Shown piece by piece: positions 17,663 through 27,898 of a stretch of 64,000 nt of DNA. Positions within the stretch are counted from its first letter, which is position 1; each line of letters opens with the position of its first letter. The stretch spans positions 62,001-126,000 of the forward strand of contig NZ_FQYX01000007.1 of NCBI RefSeq assembly GCF_900141935.1, written 5' to 3'. Origin of the DNA: Arenibacter nanhaiticus. GTDB lineage: Bacteria > Bacteroidota > Bacteroidia > Flavobacteriales > Flavobacteriaceae. The notes below the pieces were generated by a model. The model was given only the letters and a program-made list of their open reading frames with translations, was not told where the DNA came from and ran no database searches. The position numbers and the translations under genes are program-made.

Positions 17663-18037
17663 ATGCCAACAATTTCACAATTAGTACGAAAAGGAAGAGC
17701 CACAATTACTAAGAAGAGTAAATCGGCTGCTTTGGAATCGTGTCCTCAAAGAAGAGGTGTATGTACTCGTGTTTATACTACTACTCCTAAAAAACCAAAC
17801 TCTGCAATGCGTAAAGTTGCAAGGGTTAGGTTGACAAATGGAAAAGAAGTGAACGCGTACATCCCAGGTGAGGGTCACAATTTACAGGAGCACTCGATAG
17901 TATTAGTAAGAGGCGGAAGGGTAAAAGATTTGCCAGGTGTTAGATACCACATCGTTAGAGGAGCTTTGGACACCGCAGGTGTTGCAGGAAGAACTCAACG
18001 TAGGTCTAAATATGGTGCAAAACGCCCTAAGAAGTAA
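17663..18037 (+). CDS. rpsL: Ribosomal protein uS12
   Basis: At 124 residues this has the standard length of S12, a decoding-centre protein of the 30S subunit. The universally conserved [11 protein letters not shown] and [13 protein letters not shown] blocks are intact. The lysines at the usual streptomycin-resistance positions (43 and 88 in E. coli numbering) are wild type. It is the first gene of the super-operon, with rpsG 23 bp downstream. The likely promoter ends 46 bp before the ATG. Confidence 0.98.
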   Translation: MPTISQLVRKGRATITKKSKSAALESCPQRRGVCTRVYTTTPKKPNSAMRKVARVRLTNGKEVNAYIPGEGHNLQEHSIVLVRGGRVKDLPGVRYHIVRGALDTAGVAGRTQRRSKYGAKRPKK

Positions 18038-18060
18038 ATTAAACTTTTTAAAGAGAAGAA

Positions 18061-18537
18061 ATGAGAAAAAAGCAGGCAAAAAAGAGACCCCTTTTACCGG
18101 ATCCAAGGTTTAATGATCAATTGGTAACACGTTTTGTTAACATGATGATGTGGGACGGTAAAAAGTCAATCGCCTTTAAGGTGTTCTATGATGCAATTGA
18201 TATCGTAGAAGAGAAGAAAACGGATGAGGAAAAAACAGCTTTGGAGTTGTGGAAAGATGCCTTGTCCAATGTAATGCCTCATGTAGAGGTAAGGAGTAGA
18301 AGAGTAGGAGGAGCTACTTTTCAGATTCCAATGCAGATTAGACCAGATCGTAAGATTTCAACTGCTATGAAATGGCTTATTAGTTATTCTCGTAAGAGAA
18401 ATGAGAAGGCTATGTCTCAAAAATTAGCGGCAGAAATTCTAGCTGCTTCTAAAGAAGAAGGTGCTGCGGTTAAGAAAAGAGTAGATACTCATAAAATGGC
18501 GGAAGCGAACAAAGCTTTCTCTCATTTTAGATTTTAA
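18061..18537 (+). CDS. rpsG: Ribosomal protein uS7
   Basis: The 158-residue protein nucleates assembly of the 30S head by binding the 3' major domain of 16S rRNA and lines the E site. The N-terminal [14 protein letters not shown] arm and the [16 protein letters not shown] block are diagnostic. It lies between rpsL (23 bp) and fusA (11 bp), the classical str-operon order. S7 is the usual feedback repressor of the str operon in E. coli; I see no clear equivalent site here. Confidence 0.98.
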   Translation: MRKKQAKKRPLLPDPRFNDQLVTRFVNMMMWDGKKSIAFKVFYDAIDIVEEKKTDEEKTALELWKDALSNVMPHVEVRSRRVGGATFQIPMQIRPDRKISTAMKWLISYSRKRNEKAMSQKLAAEILAASKEEGAAVKKRVDTHKMAEANKAFSHFRF

Positions 18538-18548
18538 TTAATAGAGAA

Positions 18549-20681
18549 ATGGCTAGAGATTTAAAATTAACAAGAAATATAGGTATTGCGGCTCATATCG
18601 ATGCTGGTAAAACAACTACGACAGAACGTATTTTGTTTTATACAGGTGTGAGTCATAAATTGGGTGAGGTTCATGATGGTGCCGCTACCATGGACTGGAT
18701 GGAGCAAGAGCAGGAGCGAGGAATTACCATTACCTCTGCTGCTACTACGTGTGAGTGGGTTTTCCCGATGGAAAATGCACAGCCAACAGAAGATGCTCAG
18801 TCTTATCACTTTAATATTATAGATACTCCCGGTCACGTGGACTTTACGGTTGAAGTAAACCGTTCTCTAAGGGTTCTTGATGGGTTGGTGTTTCTTTTTA
18901 GTGCAGTTGATGGTGTTGAGCCTCAGTCTGAAACTAACTGGAGGTTAGCTGATAATTACAAGGTGCCACGTATTGGTTTCGTTAATAAAATGGATCGTCA
19001 AGGGGCTAACTTCTTGAATGTAAACGGTCAGGTTAAGTCTATGTTGGGATCTAATGCGGTGCCTATTGTTTTGCCTATCGGAGACGAGGCGGACTTTAAG
19101 GGTATCGTTGATTTGGTGAAGAATAGGGCGATCGTGTGGCATGATGAGAATTTCGGGGCAACTTTTGATGTCGTTGATATTCCGGAAGATATGAAGGAAG
19201 AGGTTAGGGAGTACAGGGCGAAGCTTATTGAGGCGGTTGCTGAGTACGACGAGACTTTAATGGAGAAATTTTTCGAGGATGAGGATTCTATTTCGGAAGA
19301 TGAAGTACATGCTGCCTTAAGAGCTGCTGTTATGGATATGAGTATCATTCCTATGGTTTGTGGTTCTTCTTTTAAAAACAAAGGTGTTCAGTTCTTGTTG
19401 GATGCGGTATGTAGATACTTGCCTTCTCCAATGGATAAAGAAGCTATTGTTGGAACAAATCCTGAAACAGGAGAAGAGGAAAAGCGTAAGCCAGATGTGA
19501 AGGAGCCTTTTGCTGCTTTGGCATTTAAGATTGCTACCGATCCTTTTGTTGGTCGTTTGGCATTCTTTAGAGCATATTCTGGGCGTTTGGATGCAGGGTC
19601 TTATATCCTGAACAACCGTTCTGGTAAGAAAGAAAGGATTTCTCGTATCTATCAGATGCATTCTAATAAGCAAAATGCTATCGATTTTATCGAAGCTGGG
19701 GATATAGGTGCGGCTGTTGGATTTAAAGATATTAAAACAGGGGATACCATGTCTGCTGAAAAGCACCCAATTGTATTGGAGAGTATGGATTTCCCAGATC
19801 CGGTAATTGGTATCGCTGTAGAGCCTAAGACGAAGGCCGATATGGATAAGTTGGGTATGGCCTTGGGTAAATTGGCCGAAGAAGATCCTACTTTCCAGGT
19901 GAAGACCGACGAAGCTTCAGGACAGACCATTATTTCTGGAATGGGAGAGCTTCACTTAGATATTATTGTTGACCGTTTAAGACGTGAGTTTAAGGTCGAG
20001 GTAAATCAAGGTGAGCCACAAGTAGAGTACAAAGAGGCTGTAACTAAAACTGCTGCGCATAGAGAGGTTTATAAGAAACAATCTGGTGGTCGTGGTAAGT
20101 TTGGTGATATTGTCTTTGAATTAGGGCCTGCTGATGACGATTTCGTTGGAGCTGGATTGCAGTTTGTAGATGAGATCAAAGGTGGTCGTATTCCAAAAGA
20201 ATTTATCGGGCCTGTTGAAAAAGGATTTAAAGAGGCTATGAAGGCTGGACCATTGGCTGGTTATGAGATGGATCGTATGAAGGTTGTTCTTAAGGATGGT
20301 TCTTTCCACCCTGTGGATTCTGATGCGCTTTCTTTCGAATTAGCAGCTAGAATGGGGTATAAAGCTGCAGGTAAAGCTGCAGGTGCTGTTATAATGGAAC
20401 CTATCATGAAATTGGAGGTATTGACTCCGGAAGAAAACATGGGTGATATTGTAGGTGACCTTAACCGTAGAAGAGGAACTATTACCAATATGGATGATAG
20501 AGCCGGATCTAAAGTTGTAAAAGGTACTGTGCCACTTTCAGAAATGTTTGGATATGTTACTTCTTTAAGAACCTTGTCTTCTGGTAGAGCAACCTCTACA
20601 ATGGAATTTTCGCACTATGCCGAAACTCCATCCAATATCTCAGAAGAGGTCATTAAAAAAGCTAAAGGTTTAACAGCGTAA
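18549..20681 (+). CDS. fusA: Elongation factor G
   Basis: This 710-residue GTPase drives translocation of tRNA and mRNA on the ribosome. It shows G1 [12 protein letters not shown], the switch [14 protein letters not shown]3 DTPGHVDF, G4 NKMDR, and the C-terminal domains IV and V ([34 protein letters not shown] in two blocks). Length and operon position suit the canonical translation EF-G. It keeps the str-operon position, 11 bp after rpsG and 10 bp before rpsJ. tuf is absent from this locus, as is common in Flavobacteriia. Confidence 0.98.
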   Translation: MARDLKLTRNIGIAAHIDAGKTTTTERILFYTGVSHKLGEVHDGAATMDWMEQEQERGITITSAATTCEWVFPMENAQPTEDAQSYHFNIIDTPGHVDFTVEVNRSLRVLDGLVFLFSAVDGVEPQSETNWRLADNYKVPRIGFVNKMDRQGANFLNVNGQVKSMLGSNAVPIVLPIGDEADFKGIVDLVKNRAIVWHDENFGATFDVVDIPEDMKEEVREYRAKLIEAVAEYDETLMEKFFEDEDSISEDEVHAALRAAVMDMSIIPMVCGSSFKNKGVQFLLDAVCRYLPSPMDKEAIVGTNPETGEEEKRKPDVKEPFAALAFKIATDPFVGRLAFFRAYSGRLDAGSYILNNRSGKKERISRIYQMHSNKQNAIDFIEAGDIGAAVGFKDIKTGDTMSAEKHPIVLESMDFPDPVIGIAVEPKTKADMDKLGMALGKLAEEDPTFQVKTDEASGQTIISGMGELHLDIIVDRLRREFKVEVNQGEPQVEYKEAVTKTAAHREVYKKQSGGRGKFGDIVFELGPADDDFVGAGLQFVDEIKGGRIPKEFIGPVEKGFKEAMKAGPLAGYEMDRMKVVLKDGSFHPVDSDALSFELAARMGYKAAGKAAGAVIMEPIMKLEVLTPEENMGDIVGDLNRRRGTITNMDDRAGSKVVKGTVPLSEMFGYVTSLRTLSSGRATSTMEFSHYAETPSNISEEVIKKAKGLTA

Positions 20682-20691
20682 TCGTACTAAG

Positions 20692-20997
20692 ATGAGTCAA
20701 AAAATTAGAATCAAATTAAAGTCATACGACCATAACTTGGTAGATAAATCTGCTGAGAAAATCGTAAAAACGGTAAAGAGTACTGGTGCAGTAGTAACTG
20801 GACCAATTCCTTTGCCAACACATAAAAAAATATTTACAGTTTTGCGTTCTCCGCACGTAAATAAGAAAGCAAGAGAGCAGTTTCAGTTAAGTTCTTATAA
20901 AAGACTTTTGGATATTTACAGCTCTTCATCAAAAACTATTGATGCTTTAATGAAATTAGAGCTCCCTAGTGGTGTAGAAGTTGAGATAAAAGTTTAA
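20692..20997 (+). CDS. rpsJ: Ribosomal protein uS10
   Basis: The 101-residue S10 is a 30S head protein and also the partner of NusB in antitermination. The [16 protein letters not shown] opening, the [28 protein letters not shown] block (in shorter stretches) and the terminal [10 protein letters not shown] are all typical. It follows fusA by 10 bp. A long 153-bp gap with a terminator-like hairpin separates it from rplC. A TAACTTTG promoter-like box overlaps its stop codon at 20995-21002. Confidence 0.98.
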   Translation: MSQKIRIKLKSYDHNLVDKSAEKIVKTVKSTGAVVTGPIPLPTHKKIFTVLRSPHVNKKAREQFQLSSYKRLLDIYSSSSKTIDALMKLELPSGVEVEIKV

Positions 20998-21150
20998 CTT
21001 TGCAAAATCTTTTGCCAATTATAGTGGTGAAGAACATGTCCTGAGCGTTTCGCGAGGGAAAAACGGAAAAAATAAATTCAGGGTCAGTTTATTTTTGGGC
21101 CCTGTTTTTTTTTTTAAAACTAAATAGTAATCAATTAATTAATTATAAAT
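20995..21150 (+). ncRNA. Candidate leader RNA and attenuator between rpsJ and rplC
   Basis: This gap is an order of magnitude longer than most gaps in the operon. It contains, in order, a TAACTTTG box (20995-21002) matching TAnnTTTG but without a good -33 partner, a hairpin with tandem G-A mismatches (CCTGAGCG TTT CGCGAGGG region, 21040-21058), and a terminator-like stem CAGGGTC/GGCCCTG (21079-21085 with 21098-21104) followed by eleven T. The layout is that of a ribosomal-protein leader whose ligand would control rplC to rplQ expression. No known family is assigned. Confidence 0.5.
21079..21115 (+). terminator. Intrinsic terminator or attenuator before rplC
   Basis: CAGGGTC (21079-21085) pairs with GGCCCTG (21098-21104), one G-U pair, loop of 12 nt, followed by T at 21105-21115. 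It lies inside what must be a highly expressed operon, so it is probably conditional rather than absolute. Confidence 0.7.
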
Positions 21151-21768
21151 ATGTCTGGGTTAATAGGTAGAAAAGTAGGTATGACCAGCATTTTCGACGA
21201 AAATGGAAAGAACATTCCATGTACGGTAATCGAAGCTGGACCATGCGTAATTACCCAAGTCAGAACCGAAGAGGTCGACGGGTACAGTGCCCTTCAGCTT
21301 GGTTTCGATGACAAGGCAGAAAAACGTGCAAACAAAGCGGCTACAGGTCACTTTAAAAAAGCAGGTGCTTCTCCTAAGAAAAAGGTCATGGAATTCCAAG
21401 GTTGGGAAGGTGAATTTAAATTGGGAGACACTTTGGGTGTTGACTTGTTTGTAGAAGGAGAATTTGTAGATGTTGTTGGAACATCTAAAGGTAAGGGTTT
21501 TCAGGGTGTTGTTAAGAGGCATGGCTTCGGCGGTGTTGGACAAGCAACCCATGGTCAGCACAACCGTTTAAGAGCTCCAGGTTCTATTGGTGCGGCTTCA
21601 TATCCTGCAAGAGTTTTCAAAGGAATGAAGATGGCAGGTAGAATGGGTGGCGATAAAGTTACCGTACAAAACCTAAAAGTTTTAAAAATTGTTCCAGAAA
21701 AAAATCTTTTAGTAGTAAAAGGTTGTGTACCGGGACATAAGAACGCTTACGTAACTATTGAGAAGTAA
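21151..21768 (+). CDS. rplC: Ribosomal protein uL3
   Basis: The 205-residue L3 is an early-assembling 50S protein whose long loop reaches the peptidyl-transferase centre. That loop is visible as [18 protein letters not shown] near residue 127, holding the glutamine that is methylated in some bacteria. The N-terminus [13 protein letters not shown] is typical. Its stop codon overlaps the rplD ATG by one base, so the two are translationally coupled. Confidence 0.98.
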   Translation: MSGLIGRKVGMTSIFDENGKNIPCTVIEAGPCVITQVRTEEVDGYSALQLGFDDKAEKRANKAATGHFKKAGASPKKKVMEFQGWEGEFKLGDTLGVDLFVEGEFVDVVGTSKGKGFQGVVKRHGFGGVGQATHGQHNRLRAPGSIGAASYPARVFKGMKMAGRMGGDKVTVQNLKVLKIVPEKNLLVVKGCVPGHKNAYVTIEK

Positions 21769-22397
21769 TGAAGGTAGCAGTTTTAGATATTAAGGGAAAA
21801 GAAACAGGCAGAGAGGTTGAGCTTTCTGATGCTGTATTCGCAATAGAGCCAAACAATCATGCTGTATATTTGGATGTTAAACAATATTTAGCACACCAAA
21901 GACAAGGAACGCACAAATCTAAAGAGCGTGCCGAAATAGCTGGTAGTACAAGAAAAATCAAGAAGCAAAAAGGAACAGGTACTGCTCGTGCGGGTAGTAT
22001 TAAGTCTCCTGTATTCAGAGGTGGTGGTCGTATTTTTGGGCCTAGACCAAAGGATTACAAGCAAAAATTGAACAAAAACGTTAAACGTTTGGCCAGAAGG
22101 TCTGCTTTGACATTGAAGTCTAACGAGAACGCCATTACGGTTGTAGAAAACTTCAATTTTGAAGCTCCAAAAACAAAAGAGTTTAAAGATATTTTGAAGT
22201 CTTTAGGGCTTGAAAACAAAAAGTCTTTAATTGTATTGGGTGAGGCGAATAATAACGTATATTTGTCTTCACGTAATTTGCAAAATTCTGAAGTTGTAAC
22301 GAACGCAGAATTAAGTACTTACAAAATTTTAAATGCTAACAATGTCGTGTTGTTAGAGGGTTCTTTGGAAGGAATCGAATCGAACTTAATTAAATAA
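21768..22397 (+). CDS. rplD: Ribosomal protein uL4
   Basis: The 209-residue L4 lines the exit tunnel of the 50S subunit with its extended loop ([23 protein letters not shown], residues 65-87, in two blocks), where macrolide-resistance changes arise elsewhere; the loop looks wild type. In E. coli L4 represses its own S10 operon by binding a leader RNA. The candidate leader 5' of rplC could serve that role here, though that is inference. It shares one base with rplC and ends 7 bp before rplW. Confidence 0.97.
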   Translation: MKVAVLDIKGKETGREVELSDAVFAIEPNNHAVYLDVKQYLAHQRQGTHKSKERAEIAGSTRKIKKQKGTGTARAGSIKSPVFRGGGRIFGPRPKDYKQKLNKNVKRLARRSALTLKSNENAITVVENFNFEAPKTKEFKDILKSLGLENKKSLIVLGEANNNVYLSSRNLQNSEVVTNAELSTYKILNANNVVLLEGSLEGIESNLIK

Positions 22398-22404
22398 GCG
22401 GACC

Positions 22405-22695
22405 ATGAGTGTGTTGATAAAGCCAATTATTACGGAAAAAATGACTGCAGATAGCGAGTTGTATAATCGTTATGGTTTTTTTGTTAACCCTAAGGCTAAC
22501 AAAATCCAGATAAAAGAAGCAGTAGAGGCAACTTATGGCGTTTCAGTCGATAAAGTTCGAACTATGAATTATGGTCCTTCGCGTAAATCGCGCTACACTA
22601 AAACTGGTGTGCAGCACGGAAAGACAAGTGGTTACAAAAAAGCCATTGTTGATATCGCAGAAGGAGAAAATATTGATTTTTACAGTAATCTATAA
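22405..22695 (+). CDS. rplW: Ribosomal protein uL23
   Basis: At 96 residues this matches L23, which sits at the tunnel exit and docks trigger factor and the signal recognition particle. The IKPIITEKMT opening and the NKIQIKEAVEATYGVSVDKVRTMN block are diagnostic (shown as shorter stretches). It lies 7 bp after rplD and 9 bp before rplB. Confidence 0.97.
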   Translation: MSVLIKPIITEKMTADSELYNRYGFFVNPKANKIQIKEAVEATYGVSVDKVRTMNYGPSRKSRYTKTGVQHGKTSGYKKAIVDIAEGENIDFYSNL

Positions 22696-22704
22696 AGACA
22701 AAAA

Positions 22705-23529
22705 ATGTCAGTTAGAAAATTAAAACCAATCACTCCAGGGCAGCGTTTTAGAGTAGTTAACGGATTTGACGCCATTACTACTGATAAGCCGGAAAAAAGC
22801 TTGCTTGCTCCGTTAAAAAAATCTGGAGGTAGAAACAGTCAAGGAAAAATGACGATACGCCAAAAAGGTGGAGGTCATAAGAGAAGGTATCGTGTAATCG
22901 ATTTCAAAAGGGATAAACAAGATGTTGTTGCTACCGTAGAATCGATTCAGTACGATCCGAACAGAACAGCTTTTATAGCGTTATTAGCGTATGCTGACGG
23001 TGAAAGAAAATACATTATTGCTCTAAACGGTTTACAGGTTGGGCAGGAATTGATTTCTGGAGCTAATGCTGCACCGGAGATCGGGAATGCGCTTCCTTTA
23101 GGTAATATGCCGTTAGGTACTATTATTTCTGGAATTGAGTTGCGTCCTGGACAAGGAGCTGTTATGGCTCGTAGTGCAGGTACTTTTGCTCAGTTAATGG
23201 CTAAGGATGGAAAGTTTGTTACTATCAAATTGCCATCAGGTGAAACCAGATTGGTTTTGGCTGATTGTATGGCTACTGTAGGTGCTGTGTCTAACCACGA
23301 CCACCAATTGTTGGTATCTGGTAAGGCTGGTAGAAGCAGATGGTTAGGTAGAAGACCAAGAACAAGACCGGTAGCGATGAACCCTGTCGATCACCCAATG
23401 GGTGGTGGTGAAGGTAGAGCTTCAGGAGGTCACCCAAGATCTAGAAACGGAATTCCTGCTAAAGGATTTAGAACCCGTTCCAAGACTAAGAGTACAAACA
23501 AGTATATTTTAGAACGTAGAAAGAAATAA
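22705..23529 (+). CDS. rplB: Ribosomal protein uL2
   Basis: The 274-residue L2 bridges the subunits and supports the peptidyl-transferase centre. Its conserved C-terminal [14 protein letters not shown] block, containing the functional histidine, is intact, as are [21 protein letters not shown] (in two stretches) and the basic tail [17 protein letters not shown]. Length is standard. It is followed 13 bp later by rpsS. Confidence 0.98.
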   Translation: MSVRKLKPITPGQRFRVVNGFDAITTDKPEKSLLAPLKKSGGRNSQGKMTIRQKGGGHKRRYRVIDFKRDKQDVVATVESIQYDPNRTAFIALLAYADGERKYIIALNGLQVGQELISGANAAPEIGNALPLGNMPLGTIISGIELRPGQGAVMARSAGTFAQLMAKDGKFVTIKLPSGETRLVLADCMATVGAVSNHDHQLLVSGKAGRSRWLGRRPRTRPVAMNPVDHPMGGGEGRASGGHPRSRNGIPAKGFRTRSKTKSTNKYILERRKK

Positions 23530-23542
23530 AAAGTAGAAAGAA

Positions 23543-23821
23543 ATGGCACGTTCATTAAAGAAAGGACCTTACGTTCACTATAGTTTGGATAAAAAAGTCC
23601 AGCAAAATGTTGAATCTGGGAAAAAGGCAGTCATTAAGACATGGTCTAGAGCTTCTATGATAACTCCTGATTTTGTAGGACAGACTATAGCAGTTCACAA
23701 TGGGAAACAATTTGTACCTGTTTTTGTAACTGAGAACATGGTAGGTCACAAGTTAGGTGAATTTTCTCCTACACGATCTTTTAGAGGTCATGCAGGTGCA
23801 AAAAATAAAGGTAAAAAGTAG
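23543..23821 (+). CDS. rpsS: Ribosomal protein uS19
   Basis: The 92-residue S19 has exactly the family length. It begins [18 protein letters not shown] and contains the [29 protein letters not shown] region (in shorter stretches). It binds the 30S head beside S13 near the A-site finger. It lies 6 bp before rplV. Confidence 0.98.
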   Translation: MARSLKKGPYVHYSLDKKVQQNVESGKKAVIKTWSRASMITPDFVGQTIAVHNGKQFVPVFVTENMVGHKLGEFSPTRSFRGHAGAKNKGKK

Positions 23822-23827
23822 TAAGCT

Positions 23828-24235
23828 ATGGGAGTTCGAAAAAAACAAATGGCCGAAAGAATAAAGGCGGAAAAGCAGCAAATAGCGTTTGCAAAATTAA
23901 ATAATTGCCCTACTTCTCCTAGAAAAATGCGCTTGGTAGCGGATTTGGTAAGAGGGGTGCAGGTAGAAAAAGCGCTTGCTATTTTAAAATTCAATTCAAA
24001 AGAGGCTTCTCGTCGTATAGAAAAGTTGTTGTTATCTGCAATAGCTAACTGGCAGGCAAAAAATGAGGACGCTAATATTGAAGAAGCTGAACTTTTTGTT
24101 AAGGAGATTAGAGTGGATGGTGGAAGTATGTTGAAAAGACTTCGTCCAGCGCCACAAGGAAGAGCACATAGAATCAGAAAACGTTCCAACCATGTTACCT
24201 TGGTTTTGGGATCTAACAATAACACACAAAGCTAG
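23828..24235 (+). CDS. rplV: Ribosomal protein uL22, N-terminally extended
   Basis: The core is standard L22 ([14 protein letters not shown]..., [18 protein letters not shown]), a 50S protein whose beta-hairpin reaches into the exit tunnel. At 135 residues it is about 25 longer than the E. coli protein because of an N-terminal basic extension ([18 protein letters not shown]). An internal start at Met8 ([10 protein letters not shown]) would still leave most of the extension. It ends 10 bp before rpsC. Confidence 0.96.
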   Translation: MGVRKKQMAERIKAEKQQIAFAKLNNCPTSPRKMRLVADLVRGVQVEKALAILKFNSKEASRRIEKLLLSAIANWQAKNEDANIEEAELFVKEIRVDGGSMLKRLRPAPQGRAHRIRKRSNHVTLVLGSNNNTQS

Positions 24236-24245
24236 AGCATTTAGT

Positions 24246-24965
24246 ATGGGACAGAAAACAAATCCAATCGGAAATCGTCTAGGAATTATCAGAGGATGGG
24301 AATCTAACTGGTACGGTGGAAACGATTATGGCGATAAGCTTGCCGAAGACGATAAGATCAGAAAATATGTTCATGCACGTTTGGCCAAGGCTAGTGTGTC
24401 TAGAATCATTATTGAGCGTACTCTTAAGTTGATCACTGTAACAATCACTACTGCCAGACCAGGTATTATCATCGGTAAAGGGGGTCAGGAAGTAGATAAG
24501 TTGAAAGAGGAGCTTAAAAAAATTACAGATAAGGAAGTTCAGATCAATATCTTTGAGATTAAAAGACCTGAGTTGGATGCAAACCTTGTTGCTGCTAGTA
24601 TAGCACGTCAGATTGAAAGTAGAATTTCTTTTAGGAGAGCTATTAAAATGGCGATTGCCGCAGCGATGAGGATGAATGCTGAAGGTATCAAGGTTCAGAT
24701 CTCTGGAAGATTGAACGGGGCAGAAATGGCGAGGTCTGAGTCTTATAAGGATGGACGTATTCCATTATCGACTTTTAGGGCAGATATCGATTACGCTTTG
24801 CATGAAGCACATACTACTTATGGAAGATTAGGTATTAAAGTATGGATCATGAAAGGTGAGGTCTATGGAAAAAGAGAACTTTCTCCCTTAGTTGGAATGG
24901 CAAAAAGCCAAACTGGAAAAAGTGGTAAACAAGACGGACCAAAGAAACAACGTCGTAGAAAGTAA
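24246..24965 (+). CDS. rpsC: Ribosomal protein uS3
   Basis: The start at 24246 gives the canonical [13 protein letters not shown] opening; a longer frame from 24192 only adds residues encoded by the end of rplV in another frame. The 239-residue S3 carries the KH domain with GxxG ([13 protein letters not shown], near residue 74) and forms part of the mRNA entry channel and its helicase. The C-terminal tail [15 protein letters not shown] is basic. It is followed 20 bp later by rplP. Confidence 0.97.
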   Translation: MGQKTNPIGNRLGIIRGWESNWYGGNDYGDKLAEDDKIRKYVHARLAKASVSRIIIERTLKLITVTITTARPGIIIGKGGQEVDKLKEELKKITDKEVQINIFEIKRPELDANLVAASIARQIESRISFRRAIKMAIAAAMRMNAEGIKVQISGRLNGAEMARSESYKDGRIPLSTFRADIDYALHEAHTTYGRLGIKVWIMKGEVYGKRELSPLVGMAKSQTGKSGKQDGPKKQRRRK

Positions 24966-24985
24966 TTTTTTAAAGAAGGAAAGAA

Positions 24986-25405
24986 ATGTTACAGCCAAAA
25001 AGAACTAAGTTTCGCAAAATGCAGAAGGGTCGTATGAAAGGGATCTCTGGTAGAGGTCATCAACTTTCAAACGGTATGTTTGGTATCAAATCTTTGGATA
25101 CCTCTTTTATAACATCGCGCCAAATAGAAGCAGCTCGTATTGCGGCAACTAGATACATGAAAAGAGAAGGGCAGTTATGGATTAAAATATTCCCGGACAA
25201 GCCTATCACTAAGAAGCCTTTAGAGGTACGTATGGGTAAAGGTAAAGGAGCACCGGAATATTTCGTTGCTGTTGTGTTGCCTGGTAGAGTGTTGTTCGAG
25301 ATTGCTGGTGTATCTATTGATATTGCAAAAGAGGCATTACGTCTTGCAGCTCAGAAACTACCGGTAAAAACTAAATTTATTATTGCTAGGGACTATTCTG
25401 CTTAA
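24986..25405 (+). CDS. rplP: Ribosomal protein uL16
   Basis: The 139-residue L16 organises the A-site tRNA region of the 50S subunit. The blocks [18 protein letters not shown], the [21 protein letters not shown] helix (in two stretches) and [19 protein letters not shown] are all intact. It lies 17 bp before rpmC, in normal S10-operon order. Confidence 0.98.
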   Translation: MLQPKRTKFRKMQKGRMKGISGRGHQLSNGMFGIKSLDTSFITSRQIEAARIAATRYMKREGQLWIKIFPDKPITKKPLEVRMGKGKGAPEYFVAVVLPGRVLFEIAGVSIDIAKEALRLAAQKLPVKTKFIIARDYSA

Positions 25406-25422
25406 TATAATTGCAAGGAATC

Positions 25423-25614
25423 ATGAAACAATCAGAAATAAAAGAATTATCAGTTGAAGGGTTAAACGAAAAGGTTGCTGAGTTTAAAAAACAGTACGCC
25501 GATTTAAAACTAGCTCACTCTGTAACACCATTGGAAAATCCTTTGCTTATCAGAAAAGTGAGAAGAACCGTGGCTAGATTAGCAACTGAATTAACAAAAA
25601 GGGAATTACAATAA
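25423..25614 (+). CDS. rpmC: Ribosomal protein uL29
   Basis: The start at 25423 (MKQSEIKEL) gives a 63-residue protein, exactly the common L29 length; an upstream in-frame TTG at 25411 is unlikely. L29 is a two-helix protein at the tunnel exit. The [24 protein letters not shown] block is typical (shown as one family block in two stretches). rpsQ follows after 13 bp. Confidence 0.96.
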   Translation: MKQSEIKELSVEGLNEKVAEFKKQYADLKLAHSVTPLENPLLIRKVRRTVARLATELTKRELQ

Positions 25615-25627
25615 TCGGTTCTGCTTT

Positions 25628-25885
25628 ATGGAAAAAAGGAATTTAAGAAAAGAGAGAATAGGGGTTGTAACTAGCAACAAAATGGAGAAATCGGTAGTGG
25701 TTTCAGAAGTTAAACGTGTGAAGCACCCTATGTACGGAAAGTTCGTGTTAAAAACAAAGAAATATGTTGCGCACGATGAAAAGAACGATTGCAATATTGG
25801 CGATACTGTAAAAATAATGGAGACTCGTCCATTGAGTAAGACCAAGTGTTGGAGGTTAGTTGAAATCATTGAAAGAGCTAAATAA
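25628..25885 (+). CDS. rpsQ: Ribosomal protein uS17
   Basis: The 85-residue S17 is a primary 16S rRNA-binding OB-fold protein of the 30S body. [35 protein letters not shown] and the terminal [18 protein letters not shown] blocks are diagnostic. It ends 2 bp before rplN. Confidence 0.97.
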   Translation: MEKRNLRKERIGVVTSNKMEKSVVVSEVKRVKHPMYGKFVLKTKKYVAHDEKNDCNIGDTVKIMETRPLSKTKCWRLVEIIERAK

Positions 25886-25887
25886 TT

Positions 25888-26256
25888 ATGTTACAGCAAG
25901 AATCTAGACTAAAAGTAGCGGACAATACGGGGGCAAAAGAAGTTTTGACCATCCGTGTGCTAGGAGGTACAAAAAGGAGATATGCTTCTGTTGGGGATAA
26001 AATAGTAGTGACCGTTAAGGAAGCTACTCCAAACGGGGCTGTCAAAAAAGGTGCAGTTTCCACGGCAGTTGTTGTAAGGACAAAAAAAGAAGTTAGAAGA
26101 CAGGATGGCTCTTACATTCGATTCGATGATAATGCTTGTGTGCTTTTGAACCCTGCAGGGGAAATGAGAGGTTCACGTGTTTTTGGACCAGTGGCCAGAG
26201 AGCTTCGTGATAAGCAATTCATGAAAATTGTATCTTTGGCTCCAGAGGTGCTTTAA
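25888..26256 (+). CDS. rplN: Ribosomal protein uL14
   Basis: The 122-residue L14 binds at the subunit interface and forms a bridge to 16S rRNA; it is also the docking site of the silencing factor RsfS. The opening [19 protein letters not shown] and the [20 protein letters not shown] block are intact. Only 2 bp separate it from rpsQ. Confidence 0.98.
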   Translation: MLQQESRLKVADNTGAKEVLTIRVLGGTKRRYASVGDKIVVTVKEATPNGAVKKGAVSTAVVVRTKKEVRRQDGSYIRFDDNACVLLNPAGEMRGSRVFGPVARELRDKQFMKIVSLAPEVL

Positions 26257-26269
26257 TAAAATTAGCAAA

Positions 26270-26584
26270 ATGAAAAAACTGAAAATAAAAACAGGGGATA
26301 CTGTTAGAATTATTGCCGGAGATCACAAAGGGGTCGAAGGCAAAGTTGTAAGTGTTGACCGTGAAAAAAACAAGGCGATTGTGGAAGGGGCCAATATGGT
26401 CTCTAAGCACCAAAAGCCTAGTGCGAGCAACCCTCAAGGAGGAATCGTAAAAAAAGAGGCGCCTTTGCATATATCTAATTTAGCATTGATCGACGCAAAG
26501 TCGGGAGATACTACAAGAGTTGGGTACGAAGTGAAGGATGGTAAGAAAGTACGAGTTTCTAAGAAATCTAAAGAAGTAATTTAG
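26270..26584 (+). CDS. rplX: Ribosomal protein uL24
   Basis: The start at 26270 ([21 protein letters not shown]) gives 104 residues, the standard L24 length; a longer frame from a TTG at 26228 overlaps rplN and is rejected. The KOW motif lies at residues 6-33. L24 initiates 50S assembly with L3. rplE follows after 2 bp. Confidence 0.96.
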   Translation: MKKLKIKTGDTVRIIAGDHKGVEGKVVSVDREKNKAIVEGANMVSKHQKPSASNPQGGIVKKEAPLHISNLALIDAKSGDTTRVGYEVKDGKKVRVSKKSKEVI

Positions 26585-26586
26585 TT

Positions 26587-27138
26587 ATGGCTTACGTTCC
26601 AAGATTAAAACAGGAATATAAAGAGAGAGTAGTAATAGCTCTTAAGGAGGAGTTTGGTTACAAGAATGTAATGCAGGTTCCTAAATTAGAAAAAATTGTT
26701 GTTAGTAGAGGTGTTGGTGCTGCAGTAGCAGACAAAAAACTTATCGACCATGCGGTTGACGAGCTTACATTGATCACAGGACAAAAAGCAATTTCAACAA
26801 TGTCTAAAAAGGATGTTGCTGCATTTAAATTACGTAAAGGGATGCCAATTGGTGCAAAAGTTACTTTACGTGGAGAAAAAATGTACGAATTCTTAGATAG
26901 ATTGGTGACTAGTGCATTGCCTAGAGTAAGGGATTTCCAAGGAATTAAGGCTACTGGCTTTGACGGAAGAGGGAATTATAGTCTTGGTATTACGGAGCAA
27001 ATCATATTTCCAGAAATAAACATTGATAAAATTAATAGAATCAATGGAATGGATATTACATTTGTAACTTCTGCGGATACAGACAAGGAAGCAAAATCAT
27101 TATTAACTGAATTAGGACTACCTTTTAAAAAGAATTAG
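26587..27138 (+). CDS. rplE: Ribosomal protein uL5
   Basis: The 183-residue L5 anchors 5S rRNA in the central protuberance and contacts the P-site t[34 protein letters not shown] (start region), [22 protein letters not shown] and [16 protein letters not shown] are family blocks. One base separates its stop from the rpsN ATG. Confidence 0.98.
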   Translation: MAYVPRLKQEYKERVVIALKEEFGYKNVMQVPKLEKIVVSRGVGAAVADKKLIDHAVDELTLITGQKAISTMSKKDVAAFKLRKGMPIGAKVTLRGEKMYEFLDRLVTSALPRVRDFQGIKATGFDGRGNYSLGITEQIIFPEINIDKINRINGMDITFVTSADTDKEAKSLLTELGLPFKKN

Positions 27139-27139
27139 T

Positions 27140-27409
27140 ATGGCTAAAGAATCGATGAAGGCCCGTGAGGTCAAAAGAGCAAAGACTGTAGCTAAATATG
27201 CTGAAAAGAGAAAAGCTTTGAAAGAGGCCGGGGACTATGAAGGGCTACAAAGATTGCCAAAGAATGCTTCTCCTGTTCGTATGCATAACCGTTGTAAGCT
27301 AACTGGAAGACCAAGAGGGTACATGAGAACCTTTGGTATTTCTAGGGTTACTTTCAGAGAAATGGCCAACAATGGTCTTATCCCTGGAGTTACTAAGGCA
27401 AGCTGGTAA
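27140..27409 (+). CDS. rpsN: Ribosomal protein uS14, zinc-free form
   Basis: The 89-residue S14 has the C-terminal [21 protein letters not shown] block and only a single cysteine in MHNRCKLTG. The zinc-binding four-Cys pattern of the short S14 form is absent, so this is the zinc-independent type. It binds the 30S head near S3 and S10. A 70-bp gap with a hairpin separates it from rpsH. Confidence 0.97.
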   Translation: MAKESMKAREVKRAKTVAKYAEKRKALKEAGDYEGLQRLPKNASPVRMHNRCKLTGRPRGYMRTFGISRVTFREMANNGLIPGVTKASW

Positions 27410-27436
27410 TAAAAATTAATATCAACTGGTTTCAGG

Positions 27437-27455
27437 TTTAACCAAAATGGTTAAA
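27437..27455 (+). promoter_or_regulatory. Hairpin in the rpsN-rpsH gap
   Basis: TTTAACC (27437-27443) and GGTTAAA (27449-27455) form a perfect 7-bp stem with a 5-nt loop, with GG/CC pairing possible beyond a bulge. It lies 25 bp before rpsH. S8 represses the spc operon by binding a structured mRNA element in E. coli; whether this hairpin is an equivalent is unknown. Confidence 0.35.
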
Positions 27456-27479
27456 AACCGTTACCGCAATTCTATAATT

Positions 27480-27878
27480 ATGTTTACAGATCCAATTTCG
27501 GATTATTTAACAAGAATTAGAAACGCTAGTCGTGCCGGCCATAGGGTGGTAGAGATCCCAGCGTCTAATTTAAAGAAAGAAATCACTAAAATATTATTCG
27601 ATCAAGGATATATTTTAAGCTACAAATTCGAAGATAACGCGGTTCAAGGCTCTATTAAAATAGCCTTGAAATACGATAAGTTCACAAAAGAGCCGGTTAT
27701 AAGAAAAATTCAACGTGTAAGTAAGCCAGGTCTAAGGAAATATGCTAGCTCAACCGAGTTGCCACGAGTTCTTAATGGTTTAGGAATCGCGATAGTATCT
27801 ACTTCCCATGGTGTTATGACAAGCAAGCAGGCTAGATTAGAGAATGCAGGTGGAGAAGTATTATGTTATGTTTATTAA
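27480..27878 (+). CDS. rpsH: Ribosomal protein uS8
   Basis: The start at 27480 ([16 protein letters not shown]) gives 132 residues, as expected; a longer frame from 27447 runs through the hairpin in the gap. S8 binds the central domain of 16S rRNA early in assembly. The C-terminal block [18 protein letters not shown] and the end GGEVLCYVY are intact. rplF follows after 20 bp. Confidence 0.97.
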   Translation: MFTDPISDYLTRIRNASRAGHRVVEIPASNLKKEITKILFDQGYILSYKFEDNAVQGSIKIALKYDKFTKEPVIRKIQRVSKPGLRKYASSTELPRVLNGLGIAIVSTSHGVMTSKQARLENAGGEVLCYVY

Positions 27879-27898
27879 TACTATAAAGAGTTAGAAGA

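Noticed and set aside
19317-19766. 149-codon minus-strand frame inside fusA
   Set aside because: Antisense to a universally conserved gene; the translation has no known motif.
24192-24245. N-terminal extension of rpsC
   Set aside because: The extra 18 codons overlap the end of rplV in another frame and precede the canonical MGQKTNPIG start.
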